A DNA stretch of 6,765 bases from Planctomycetaceae bacterium (GTDB lineage: Bacteria; Planctomycetota; MHYJ01; SBBU01): positions 1 through 6,765 of the forward strand of contig SBBU01000024.1 of assembly GCA_005239585.1 (NCBI GenBank), in the 5' to 3' direction. This document shows positions 1 to 5,870 of this stretch, piece after piece. The position numbers and the translations under genes are program-made. Positions within the stretch are counted from its first letter, which is position 1, and each line of letters begins with the position of its first letter. Below the pieces are notes generated by a model. It was not told where the DNA came from. It worked only from the letters and a program-made list of their open reading frames with translations, and did not search any database.

Positions 1-479
1 AGCTAAAAGAGACTGAAAAGTCAAAGGGTTATTTCAGATATATCCCCCATGGCCCAGATACACCGGAGGAAAATCGCCTCAAGGAAGCTATTGGAAGGGG
101 ATGCGCCTGCGCATTGGCTCTTTGTATGGCGGGGGAGAAAAAAAAGGAGGATATTGAAAATACTGTAGAGAATTTCTTCAAATATCGTGACAATCTGGAA
201 AAGGCACGGCAATTGAATTGCAGACATATCAAGGAGACCCACGGCGCAGCCTGTTATTATTTCTTTTCGGGTCACTATTATGCGGCTCTGGCGCTAAACT
301 ATCAGGGCGAGGAAACTCGCAGTAAATACAAGCCCGTTTTGTCTCAAGCACTGGAAAAAATCATAAAAAAAGATGGAACATGGGAAGACAACAAGTTCAC
401 TGGTCCTCTTTATGGAACAGCAATGGCACTCTTGATTTTTGCCGAACTTGAAAAAGGCCCGTCAGAGCTGAAAAAATAA
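1..479 (+). CDS. C-terminal part of a prenyltransferase/squalene-oxidase-repeat-like protein (partial, 5' end outside window)
   Basis: The frame is open from the left edge (first full codon at position 3) to TAA at 477-479, giving 158 visible residues. Internal ATG/TTG codons near 114-126 are unlikely to be the true start, because the sequence before them is equally protein-like. The visible part is alpha-helical and ends in a stretch typical of terpenoid-cyclase-fold repeat proteins: HGAACYYFFSGHYYAALAL, then a helix with KKDGTW (the QxDGSW-like turn), then GPLYGTAMALLIFAEL. Family knowledge: such proteins of unknown substrate, with a YGHYYA-like motif and a YGTAM-like final helix, are common in Planctomycetes and related bacteria. 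The repeat fold alone does not prove a cyclase or prenyltransferase reaction, and no catalytic DxDD motif is visible in this fragment. It contains an A8 tract at 138-145. The next gene on the strand is a tRNA 137 bases on. Function unknown; the fold assignment is moderately sure. Confidence 0.65.
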   Translation, partial: LKETEKSKGYFRYIPHGPDTPEENRLKEAIGRGCACALALCMAGEKKKEDIENTVENFFKYRDNLEKARQLNCRHIKETHGAACYYFFSGHYYAALALNYQGEETRSKYKPVLSQALEKIIKKDGTWEDNKFTGPLYGTAMALLIFAELEKGPSELKK

Positions 480-489
480 AAAATCCTCC

Positions 490-518
490 TTGAACCCCCA
501 TATACCCCATGTTATGCT
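490..518 (+). promoter_or_regulatory. Candidate sigma-70-type promoter upstream of tRNA-Glu
   Basis: TTGAAC (490-495) and TATGCT (513-518) are separated by 17 bases, each matching 4 of 6 positions of the consensus. Transcription would begin near 525 and give about 90 bases of leader before the tRNA. A second TATGCT at 518-523 overlaps it. A weaker alternative is TTATAC at 604-609, which has no good -35 and sits almost against the tRNA. This call rests on sequence match and position only. Confidence 0.35.
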
Positions 519-543
519 ATGCTAAATTACAGTTGTTTATGGA

Positions 544-595
544 GTAGACTAGTTGCTCAATAACTCAATAGCGCCTTTCACTCTGGTAGACTAGT
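544..595 (+). repeat. 10-bp direct repeat GTAGACTAGT in the tRNA leader
   Basis: GTAGACTAGT occurs at 544-553 and again at 586-595, with starts 42 bases apart, about four helical turns. Each copy ends in the palindrome ACTAGT. Between them lies a smaller tandem pair, CTCAATA at 556-562 and 564-570. The second copy overlaps the inverted repeat at 576-599. The spacing would suit a protein binding one face of the DNA, but no known operator is recognised. Confidence 0.6.
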
Positions 596-599
596 GAAA
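576..599. repeat. Inverted repeat upstream of tRNA-Glu
   Basis: TTTCACT (576-582) and AGTGAAA (593-599) are perfect reverse complements separated by 10 bases. There is no T-run on either side in either direction, so it does not look like an intrinsic terminator. It could be a processing structure in the tRNA leader, an operator, or chance. Confidence 0.5.
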
Positions 600-616
600 A
601 CAGTTATACCAACGTT

Positions 617-692
617 GCCCCCATCGTCTAGCGGTCTAGGACACGGCCCTCTCAAGGCTGAAACACGGGTCCGAATCCCGTTGGGGGCGCCA
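617..692 (+). tRNA. tRNA-Glu, anticodon CUC, CCA encoded
   Basis: A complete 76-base cloverleaf can be folded by eye. The acceptor stem GCCCCCA pairs with TGGGGGC (682-688), followed by G and encoded CCA (690-692). The D arm is GTCT/GGAC with G18G19 present. The anticodon stem CGGCC/GGCTG holds the loop CTCTCAA, so the anticodon is CTC (Glu). The variable loop is four bases. The T stem is ACGGG/CCCGT with loop TCCGAAT. The body closely follows bacterial tRNA-Glu. The odd point is C at position 55, where nearly all elongator tRNAs carry U (pseudouridine). It lies alone between the left-edge gene and the Memo gene. Confidence 0.95.
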
Positions 693-741
693 TGCAGCAG
701 ATTAACAATGGCTATCTCTTCATCCCCATAAACTTGAAAAG

Positions 742-1923
742 ATGCCAGTAGCAAAACTAAGACCGATGGATGCGTTTAAAACAAAAATGGATGGGAAGGA
801 GTTTATATGTCTCAAGGATGTGGAGGGAATCGTAGACGAAATCGTGGCCCTGTCGCCAGAGGCATTCTTTGTGGCAGCGCACCTCGACGGCAGGAGCGAG
901 ATCGTGGATATTCAGGCGCAATTTGCAAAGTATTTTAATGGCCAAATCATCTACTCGGATGATATTACATCTCTTACAGAGGATCTTGATAAGCGAGGTC
1001 TCCTCTTTACCAAAAACTATGAGGAGCGAAAACAGAAAATCGATTCAGATTTCAAGTCATCTCCCGTGCGTCCTGCGCACCTGAGGGACAAGTCATACCC
1101 TGCAGACAAACAAGGTCTTTCAGAAATGATTAATAGCTTCTTCGATTCTGATAAAGGCCCTAGCGCACGACCATCAAAGGAAAAATCTAGGGATCTCCGT
1201 GCCTGCATTGCACCGCATATCGACTATATGCGAGGAGGGTTCTCATACGCCCATGTTTACAAACAGATCGCCGAAACCAAGCCAAAAAGAACATTCATCA
1301 TCCTGGGTGTCGCGCATTCTTCGCCGCCAACACCTTTTACAATCACCGAAAAGGACTTTGAGACGCCCAATGGCAACGCGCCTGTCAACCGAGAGATAAC
1401 AGGTAAACTCGTCTCCGAATTTAATGATTCAACCAAGTACGAAATTGTCCACAGGACAGAGCATTCAATTGAGCTTGAAGTAACATTTCTAAAGGCAGTG
1501 CTTGACTATGATTTCAATATTGTGCCGATCCTCTGTTCGAGCATCTCAAGGACAGACGAGCCCGCTGTGAAGGACTTTATAGCCAGGCTGTCAGAGTTTA
1601 TCGATTCTGACACCTTGATAATCTCAGGCGCAGATCTGGCCCATGTTGGACCCCGCTTTGGAGATCCTTACCAAGTTACGGAGCGACTGATTGAGTGGAT
1701 GTCACAGGAGGATCACAAGTCAATTGAACACATAAAATCCTGCGATGCAGACGGCTTTTTTGATTCTGTGATGTATGACGGGAACCGACGAAAGGTTTGC
1801 GGGCTTTCAAGTATCTATACCACCCTTAAACTCTTAAAATCAGGCAAAGGCGAGCTTTTAAATTATGCCTATGCCCCTGACCCATCAGGGGGAATCGTCT
1901 CATTTGCGTCTATAGTATTCTAA
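742..1923 (+). CDS. Memo family protein (AmmeMemoRadiSam system protein B-like) with N-terminal PqqD/winged-helix-like domain
   Basis: 393 residues. Residues about 20-90 resemble the small PqqD-type winged-helix domain: LSPEAFFVAAHLDGRSEIVDI, a YSDDITSLTEDL helix, then a DKRGLLF strand. Residues about 150-393 are a Memo domain. Seen are APHIDY (H159), ILGVAHSS (H192), HSIELE (H241), ISGADLAHVG (D298, H301) and VCGLSSIY (C353); two His and one Cys at equivalent positions bind metal in human MEMO1. Family knowledge: Memo proteins share a fold with class III non-haem dioxygenases (LigB type), and the bacterial reaction is unsettled. Start: ATG 742 is the first in-frame start after a stop at 703-705, but the preceding GAAAAG is a poor ribosome-binding site; ATG 766 is an alternative. 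The last 24 bases overlap lpxH on the other strand. The AMMECR1 and radical SAM partners of the named system are not adjacent. The fold is confident; the function is unknown. Confidence 0.88.
   Translation: MPVAKLRPMDAFKTKMDGKEFICLKDVEGIVDEIVALSPEAFFVAAHLDGRSEIVDIQAQFAKYFNGQIIYSDDITSLTEDLDKRGLLFTKNYEERKQKIDSDFKSSPVRPAHLRDKSYPADKQGLSEMINSFFDSDKGPSARPSKEKSRDLRACIAPHIDYMRGGFSYAHVYKQIAETKPKRTFIILGVAHSSPPTPFTITEKDFETPNGNAPVNREITGKLVSEFNDSTKYEIVHRTEHSIELEVTFLKAVLDYDFNIVPILCSSISRTDEPAVKDFIARLSEFIDSDTLIISGADLAHVGPRFGDPYQVTERLIEWMSQEDHKSIEHIKSCDADGFFDSVMYDGNRRKVCGLSSIYTTLKLLKSGKGELLNYAYAPDPSGGIVSFASIVF
1874..1891. other. GC-rich stem-loop at the convergent gene ends
   Basis: CCCCTGA (1874-1880) and TCAGGGG (1885-1891) form a perfect 7-bp stem with a 4-base loop, inside the last codons of the Memo gene. 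On the minus strand it begins 8 bases after the lpxH stop codon, which is where a terminator for the pseudopilin-lpxH operon would lie. No U-tract follows in either direction, so it is at best a weak or non-canonical terminator or an mRNA 3'-end stabiliser. Confidence 0.35.
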
Positions 1924-2595
1924 TCTGACCTTATCTCCATCCAGCCTGGCGAACGCAAAATTACCCTGCCAGTCACCAAGGATTATGACCTCTCGCTTTT
2001 TTTTTGCATATTCGAATTCGATCCTCTGCGGCTGATGGATGTGACCGAGCACAACAGTATCAGCATCATTCTCGCTGATGATACTCGTGGCCTTTTTTAT
2101 GATCTCTTTCTGCGGCCACATATAGTATCCAGTTGTCCGCTTTGATATGAATCTAAATAACCTTGCTACAGTTATTTTAAACGCAAACGGGAGGAGTGAA
2201 AAGGCGTCTCTTATCGAGCGAGCGTCACAGAATCGCCTATAGGCAAAATACTTGCCGTCACGGTTCAGCAGAAGATCACCATGTTCCATGTGAATTTTCC
2301 TGCCGTTCATCTGCATCACGGTCTTTCTGCCGATTACGTGCATTCCCGGGAGCTGATCGACTAGAAAATCTCGATTGCCATGAAGGAAGGAAATCCGTGA
2401 GCCGTTTCGCGAAAGCCTTTCAAAGCAATCGAGTAGAGTTTTATATGAATTCTCTTGTCCGGACCCTACCCAGAAATTGAAAATGTCTCCAATGAGGTAG
2501 ATGTCTTGTGCGGCAAGTTTTTCCATAAAAAGGGAAAACTCACCCTGCTCTTCTGGTGTCAGATGAAGGTCAGATATGAAAAGGATATTTGTCAA
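1900..2595 (-). CDS. lpxH: UDP-2,3-diacylglucosamine diphosphatase (LpxH family)
   Basis: A calcineurin-like metallophosphoesterase with the LpxH motif set: FISDLHL (D9, H11), LIGDIFNFW (D37), FLHGNRDF (N74), MEHGDLL (H105) and VLGHIHQPQ (H185, H187), counted from the start chosen here (231 residues; E. coli LpxH has about 240). In the family these residues hold two Mn ions. The enzyme hydrolyses UDP-2,3-diacylglucosamine to lipid X and UMP at the inner face of the cytoplasmic membrane, in lipid A synthesis. Start: the frame is open to a TTG at 2679, but that overlaps the J-type gene by 74 bases and adds 28 residues unlike LpxH. TTG at 2595 gives MTNILFISDLHL, the usual family start; TTG at 2604, one base after the upstream stop, is also possible. 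No clear ribosome-binding site precedes any of them, so translation may depend on coupling. An A9 tract lies in the Lys-rich turn near residue 197. Confidence 0.85.
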   Translation of the reverse strand: MTNILFISDLHLTPEEQGEFSLFMEKLAAQDIYLIGDIFNFWVGSGQENSYKTLLDCFERLSRNGSRISFLHGNRDFLVDQLPGMHVIGRKTVMQMNGRKIHMEHGDLLLNRDGKYFAYRRFCDARSIRDAFSLLPFAFKITVARLFRFISKRTTGYYMWPQKEIIKKATSIISENDADTVVLGHIHQPQRIEFEYAKKKREVIILGDWQGNFAFARLDGDKVRLEYYRRK

Positions 2596-2605
2596 TGTAC
2601 ACAAG

Positions 2606-3451
2606 TTATCCGGCAGGTATCTGAAATACTCGCGTGAATATCCGCTCTTGACGCTCAGTGATATCTTCAGTAAGCACAAGGGTGATTCTTATTTGTGGGC
2701 ATCTAAGTTTGTTCGGATCTGTGTCATTTTTCTTGGCTGTATCACGATCAAGCGGGTTTTGTGGCGCTACTGCTTTTTCGTAGAGCCTATCATTGTCGCC
2801 CAGAGGGTCTTCCGGCGGGAAGGGATTTGTGTCCAGTTGCGCAAAACCTGATGAGGTGATGTATTCAATGTTGAATGAAATAACGTTGGCACATATCTCA
2901 TGATCATCTATCTCCCTGCCGCTGCTGTCTGCGGCTTTCTTGTCGTATTTCCACGAATCGGTGGAGTTTGGGGCCCGCACCTGCCTGATTAATCTGAATA
3001 ACGGTCTTTCTGTTTTAACTGTCTTCCTATCTCCTTTTTTCTCAAGTATAAACGTGATTTCAACACGCTGTATCACATCTGCAATTGCCGTGACTGTTCT
3101 GAATGTGATATTGTCAGCAGCGTTTTTCTCATTTGAATTGCTAGGCCCGTAAGTTATATTGCCGTTTGCATCTGAACTGCCATTTTTCATAATGAATTTT
3201 TGGTTTCCGTCGAAGCTAATACATCCCTTTAGGTCCTGCTCGATTATCTCAAGCACCCTCCGTCCATGGCTATCAATGCGAGATCTTGCCTTGTCGACAG
3301 CCACGGTGTCAGAACTGATCGTGAAGACCTGGGCAATCGCGCCTATTATCATCATGGTAAGGACTATTGAGACAAGAAGCTCCACCAGAGTAAAGCCGTA
3401 TCTTTTCACGGCAGAGTCACCCGGGTTTAAAATGGATGAATCAATCTTCAT
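2606..3451 (-). CDS. J-type pseudopilin (GspJ/PilW-like)
   Basis: 281 residues with a class III (type IV prepilin) signal: basic leader ending KRYG, then FTLVELLVS. Cleavage is expected after G19, with the hallmark Glu at mature position 5 (E24) and a hydrophobic helix at about 20-43. RRVLEIIEQDLKG (64-76) just after the helix matches the start of the soluble domain in GspJ/PilW-like proteins. The rest is a long polar, probably beta-rich periplasmic domain with a Pro/Asp-rich insert (FPPEDPLGDND). Family role: minor pseudopilin of the pseudopilus tip, forming a complex with I and K in type II secretion. Its ATG shares ATGA with the stop of the I-type gene and has no evident ribosome-binding site, so coupled translation is likely. 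lpxH follows directly. A type IV pilus minor pilin (PilW) is the main alternative. Confidence 0.78.
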   Translation of the reverse strand: MKIDSSILNPGDSAVKRYGFTLVELLVSIVLTMMIIGAIAQVFTISSDTVAVDKARSRIDSHGRRVLEIIEQDLKGCISFDGNQKFIMKNGSSDANGNITYGPSNSNEKNAADNITFRTVTAIADVIQRVEITFILEKKGDRKTVKTERPLFRLIRQVRAPNSTDSWKYDKKAADSSGREIDDHEICANVISFNIEYITSSGFAQLDTNPFPPEDPLGDNDRLYEKAVAPQNPLDRDTAKKNDTDPNKLRCPQIRITLVLTEDITERQERIFTRVFQIPAG

Positions 3452-4134
3452 GGTGTAGAAATCTGAAAAGTAAATGTCTTGACGTGCTCCTTCTCCGGAT
3501 CAGATTGATCGAGGTTCCCCGTCGCTCTAAAAACATTCACACGAAACCCATAGAGCTTGGGTACATCCTCTCTCCTGACATCAAATGAGAACAAGAACTG
3601 CTCATAAGGCTCTGAAGGATCTTTCTTTGATATTTCCTTTACAACATTAGATATCCAGTCTTTATTGAGCAGCAACGCCTTGTCTTTTTCCGGAGTGAAA
3701 TAATTTCCCTCTTTTGACGGAGTTGTTGCGCCGGGGTAGTGAACCCATTCGTTTTGGTTGTTCCTCGGCAGGTTGTTGACCTTGAGAGGAGGCAGTTTGA
3801 ATAGAAGCTTGCCGCCCTCCATGTCGTGGGTCAATGTTACAGTGTAAGTATCAGAGGCTTCATCGTATTGGGCAAACCGCAGTGCACCTGTGAGAGAATC
3901 CCGTATTGATTGGGCAATAACTACCGCGCGCGTCTCCTCAAGGGTCTCTTTGGATGCCCGCATTGAAGGATGGAAGAGCACCACGATCCCAGCCAATCCG
4001 ATAGACATGATGATAATGGCAATAAGGATTTCCATTAATGTTACCCCTCTGTTCCCTTTAGACTGCCTCCAGCCTTTTCGAGCTGACTCGAAGCTTGCCT
4101 TCGGACTGCCAGAATGAATTCCCATCCTTTCCAT
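3448..4134 (-). CDS. I-type pseudopilin / PilV-like minor pilin
   Basis: Class III signal with GNRG followed by VTLMEILIAI; cleavage after that Gly gives the hallmark Glu at mature position 5, and the hydrophobic helix runs through IIIMSIGLAGIVVLF. The SIGLAGI stretch is more like PilV than classical GspI. The soluble part, about 170 residues, is not recognised in detail. Start: ATG 4134 (228 residues) has GGGTGAG seven bases upstream. GTG 4146 (232 residues) and ATG 4125 are alternatives. The leader of about 30 residues is long. All candidate starts lie within the 60-bp palindrome 4112-4171, which could mask them in the mRNA. Position between H- and J-type genes supports an I-type role: the pseudopilus tip nucleator, in complex with J and usually K. 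Its ATGA junction with the J gene suggests coupling. Confidence 0.75.
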   Translation of the reverse strand: MERMGIHSGSPKASFESARKGWRQSKGNRGVTLMEILIAIIIMSIGLAGIVVLFHPSMRASKETLEETRAVVIAQSIRDSLTGALRFAQYDEASDTYTVTLTHDMEGGKLLFKLPPLKVNNLPRNNQNEWVHYPGATTPSKEGNYFTPEKDKALLLNKDWISNVVKEISKKDPSEPYEQFLFSFDVRREDVPKLYGFRVNVFRATGNLDQSDPEKEHVKTFTFQISTP

Positions 4135-4171
4135 AGGGTATCTCACCCTGTGGAAAGGGTGGGGTTCATTC
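4112..4171. repeat. 60-bp near-perfect palindrome spanning the H/I pseudopilin gene junction
   Basis: Arms 4112-4139 and 4145-4171 pair around the 5-base loop ATCTC (4140-4144). Base by base, 27 pairs form with one bulge (a T at 4119-4120). Three of these (4119/4164, 4125/4159, 4134/4150) are G-T on the plus strand and therefore A-C mismatches in the minus-strand mRNA. The core CCTTTCCATAGGGT against ACCCTGTGGAAAGG differs at one position. It includes the H-type stop codon (4168-4166), the GGGTGAG ribosome-binding site, and the GTG/ATG starts of the I-type gene. No T-tract follows, so it is not a standard intrinsic terminator. No second copy was noticed in the window. Confidence 0.9.
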
Positions 4172-4843
4172 GTTCTTATTCAATGAATAAATCTCAGCCA
4201 CTTCACCAGTGAGTTCATTCACATCTATACAGACTTTCTCAGGCTGATCTTTGGATGAAATTATAATATCGCCCCAGAGCTTGGGATCAGGTCCGCCAAA
4301 ATTAGGTTCTAATATCTTGTAAGAATATGTCTGGTAACCTGCAGGAAATACAGAGTAACCTGTGGAGTTAAATCCAAGCCAGTCCGGGTATTTTTTCTTG
4401 CCATCCTTATCTGTATAAAAAATTACTCCTTGAGGCAGACGTGTCGGATTAGGGCTTACCTCAGTGTCAATATTGGGTTCGAATATCCTGTTTGAGTTCT
4501 TGTCTTTAAAGATTTTCATCTGACCCCGCTCCTCTACGTTAGTAAATTCAATGAAATAAAAGCCCTGATCACGGGCCGCAAGCTCTCTTGCATTTGAAAT
4601 GACCTGAACAATTATCGATGACCCTTCGTTCACACCATGTGACTGGAACATGCTGGAGAACATGGGGATCGAAACGGCTGAAAGAATGATTATCACAACC
4701 ATGACAACCAACAACTCAACTATTGTAAATCCCCCACTTGCGCCAGAGATTAATGGGGATTTTCTTCGAACATCCTGAAATTTAGACATCACAGTGGTAT
4801 CTTGACCTAACCTACAACCAAAGTGCATGGCAAAGCCTTTCAT
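4166..4843 (-). CDS. H-type pseudopilin (GspH/FimT-like)
   Basis: 225 residues from ATG 4843. Class III signal GASGG followed by FTIVELLVVMVV: cleavage after G38, hallmark Glu E43, hydrophobic helix 39-62 ending in SIPMF. After the helix, SSIIVQVISNARELAARDQG matches the start of the GspH/FimT domain. DKNSNRIFE (114-122) has the Dx-Nx-N spacing of the Ca-loop-like turn often seen in FimT/GspH proteins. The C-terminal strands include GDIIISS and VCIDVNELTGEVAE. Family role: minor pseudopilin linking tip and shaft. Start: ATG 4843 shares ATGA with the G-type stop, but its 38-residue leader is long; ATG 4828 has AAAGG seven bases upstream, and ATG 4789 would give a 20-residue leader. The gene ends inside the 60-bp palindrome. 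Confidence 0.8.
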   Translation of the reverse strand: MKGFAMHFGCRLGQDTTVMSKFQDVRRKSPLISGASGGFTIVELLVVMVVIIILSAVSIPMFSSMFQSHGVNEGSSIIVQVISNARELAARDQGFYFIEFTNVEERGQMKIFKDKNSNRIFEPNIDTEVSPNPTRLPQGVIFYTDKDGKKKYPDWLGFNSTGYSVFPAGYQTYSYKILEPNFGGPDPKLWGDIIISSKDQPEKVCIDVNELTGEVAEIYSLNKNE

Positions 4844-5358
4844 TTGTTAACGATCCACATGGTTTCGTCGGCAGGAAAACCTCTCTCTGTCCAGATATCC
4901 ACCCCACTTTTATTAAATTTAATACCCGGATTATTGTAATTTATATCATTTCCCCATGCATCTACTACAAAACAGATATTAGGCGGTTTGCCAGAGGGTG
5001 TGGGGTCTGGATCTTCCGGATTTGACTTGAGCCACCAGCCTTTGAAATCTACATAGGGTTCAAGTTCGCCTGCCTTTACATCCCCTTCTATTTTCTGTCG
5101 TCTTTTTCCAAGAAAGTAGTGAAGGCATTCTGACCCTACTATCTTGCGCAGATTTGGTACGGTGTATTCCTGAGGTGGATATTTGTGATGATCATTCTTA
5201 TAGCGCTTACAACCTGCATCGAGTGCATTTATGATGGCTATTGTATTGTTGTGTTTCTGACCCTCTACAAAAGAAGTTGCTGAGATTGTGAGCACAGAGG
5301 CGAGTATTCCTATAATGACAATAACTATGAGTATCTCAATTAAAGAAAGTCCTCGCAT
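4840..5358 (-). CDS. G-type major pseudopilin (GspG-like), second copy
   Basis: 172 residues from ATG 5358. MRG is followed by LSLIEILIVIVIIGILAS, a class III signal with Glu at mature position 5 but Leu rather than Phe at position 1. The downstream helix (ALDAGCKRYKNDHHKYPPQE) leads to the YP turn typical of GspG. VDAWGNDINYNNPG matches the GspG DPWGNPYxYxxPG motif, and GVDIWTERG matches the C-terminal Ca-binding loop region. Three Cys are present in the mature protein. Role: shaft subunit of the pseudopilus in the periplasm. Start: AGGAAA (5368-5363) lies 4-6 bases before ATG 5358 and overlaps the stop codon of the upstream gene, so translation is probably coupled. TTG 5373 would give an 8-residue leader instead of three. 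Of the two G-type genes this one keeps the better family motifs. Confidence 0.83.
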   Translation of the reverse strand: MRGLSLIEILIVIVIIGILASVLTISATSFVEGQKHNNTIAIINALDAGCKRYKNDHHKYPPQEYTVPNLRKIVGSECLHYFLGKRRQKIEGDVKAGELEPYVDFKGWWLKSNPEDPDPTPSGKPPNICFVVDAWGNDINYNNPGIKFNKSGVDIWTERGFPADETMWIVNK

Positions 5359-5366
5359 GCGATTTC

Positions 5367-5870
5367 CTACCAATTATTTACTACCCAGCCCTCTTTATCT
5401 CCCTCAGAGCAGCCGCTTGTCCACATGTCAACCATGTTCTTGTTTTTTCTGGGAGGCTCTGTGTTTGGGTCTTGAGGGGAATAGTTATCCGCATTGTATG
5501 GCTTTTGGTTGTTGTTACGGTATTTGACTGTTTTATCCGGGAAAACCTTGCTTACAATCTCGCCATTTGCATTCTTTTCATCCTCTTTAAAGCCCATTAA
5601 ATTAGCATTCTCCAGCTCTGTCACAAGATTTTTCGAGCTGAATGTAACTGCAATAGTATCTGGGAATTTATTCTTATCCTGTTTGTATTTGGCGAGGGCA
5701 AACCCGACATTTTGCATCAGAGTGCGCGTCGCTGTCTCTTTTCCAGTGCAGATAAAGCTGGTGATCCCGATCGTTAGCGCAGAGGCCAAGATCGCTATAA
5801 TTACTATAACGATAAGAAGTTCGATCAGTGTAAAGCCTTTCATATAACGATTATTATACCCCACACTCAT
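5367..5870 (-). CDS. G-type pseudopilin (GspG-like), first copy, divergent
   Basis: 167 residues from ATG 5870, or 158 from ATG 5843. The class III signal MKG followed by FTLIELLIVIVIIAILAS is almost identical to that of the next gene; Glu is at mature position 5. The mature helix continues with FALAKYKQDKNKFPDTI, equivalent to the YP turn of GspG. The C-terminus MVDMWTSG...GWVVNNW resembles the Ca-loop region. The DPWGN motif expected between them is not recognisable; a polar Asn/Pro-rich stretch sits there, so it is a divergent paralogue of its neighbour. ATG 5843 gives the leader MKG, matching MRG next door, but lies only about ten bases after a perfect TATAAT on this strand. ATG 5870 gives a 12-residue leader. 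This is the first gene of the operon, and the radical SAM gene runs divergently. Confidence 0.8.
   Translation of the reverse strand: MSVGYNNRYMKGFTLIELLIVIVIIAILASALTIGITSFICTGKETATRTLMQNVGFALAKYKQDKNKFPDTIAVTFSSKNLVTELENANLMGFKEDEKNANGEIVSKVFPDKTVKYRNNNQKPYNADNYSPQDPNTEPPRKNKNMVDMWTSGCSEGDKEGWVVNNW

Noticed and set aside
138..150. A8 followed by AGGAGG, looking like a ribosome-binding site with an internal start
   Set aside because: The TTG that follows is out of frame and meets a stop after three codons; the sequence is simply Lys-Lys-Lys-Glu-Asp coding in the larger protein.
576..599. Intrinsic terminator of the left-edge gene
   Set aside because: The stem is only 7 bp with a 10-base loop and no T-run follows on either strand.
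544..692. Integrative element attachment site at the tRNA 3' end
   Set aside because: No repeat of the tRNA 3' end and no integrase gene is present in the window.
2596..2679. N-terminal extension of lpxH from TTG 2679
   Set aside because: The extra 28 residues overlap the J-type gene by 74 bases, have no ribosome-binding site, and do not resemble LpxH proteins, which begin just before the FISDLHL strand.
2196..2851. Several plus-strand open frames of 60-94 codons
   Set aside because: They are antisense to lpxH and the J-type gene, both supported by motifs, and overlap one another.
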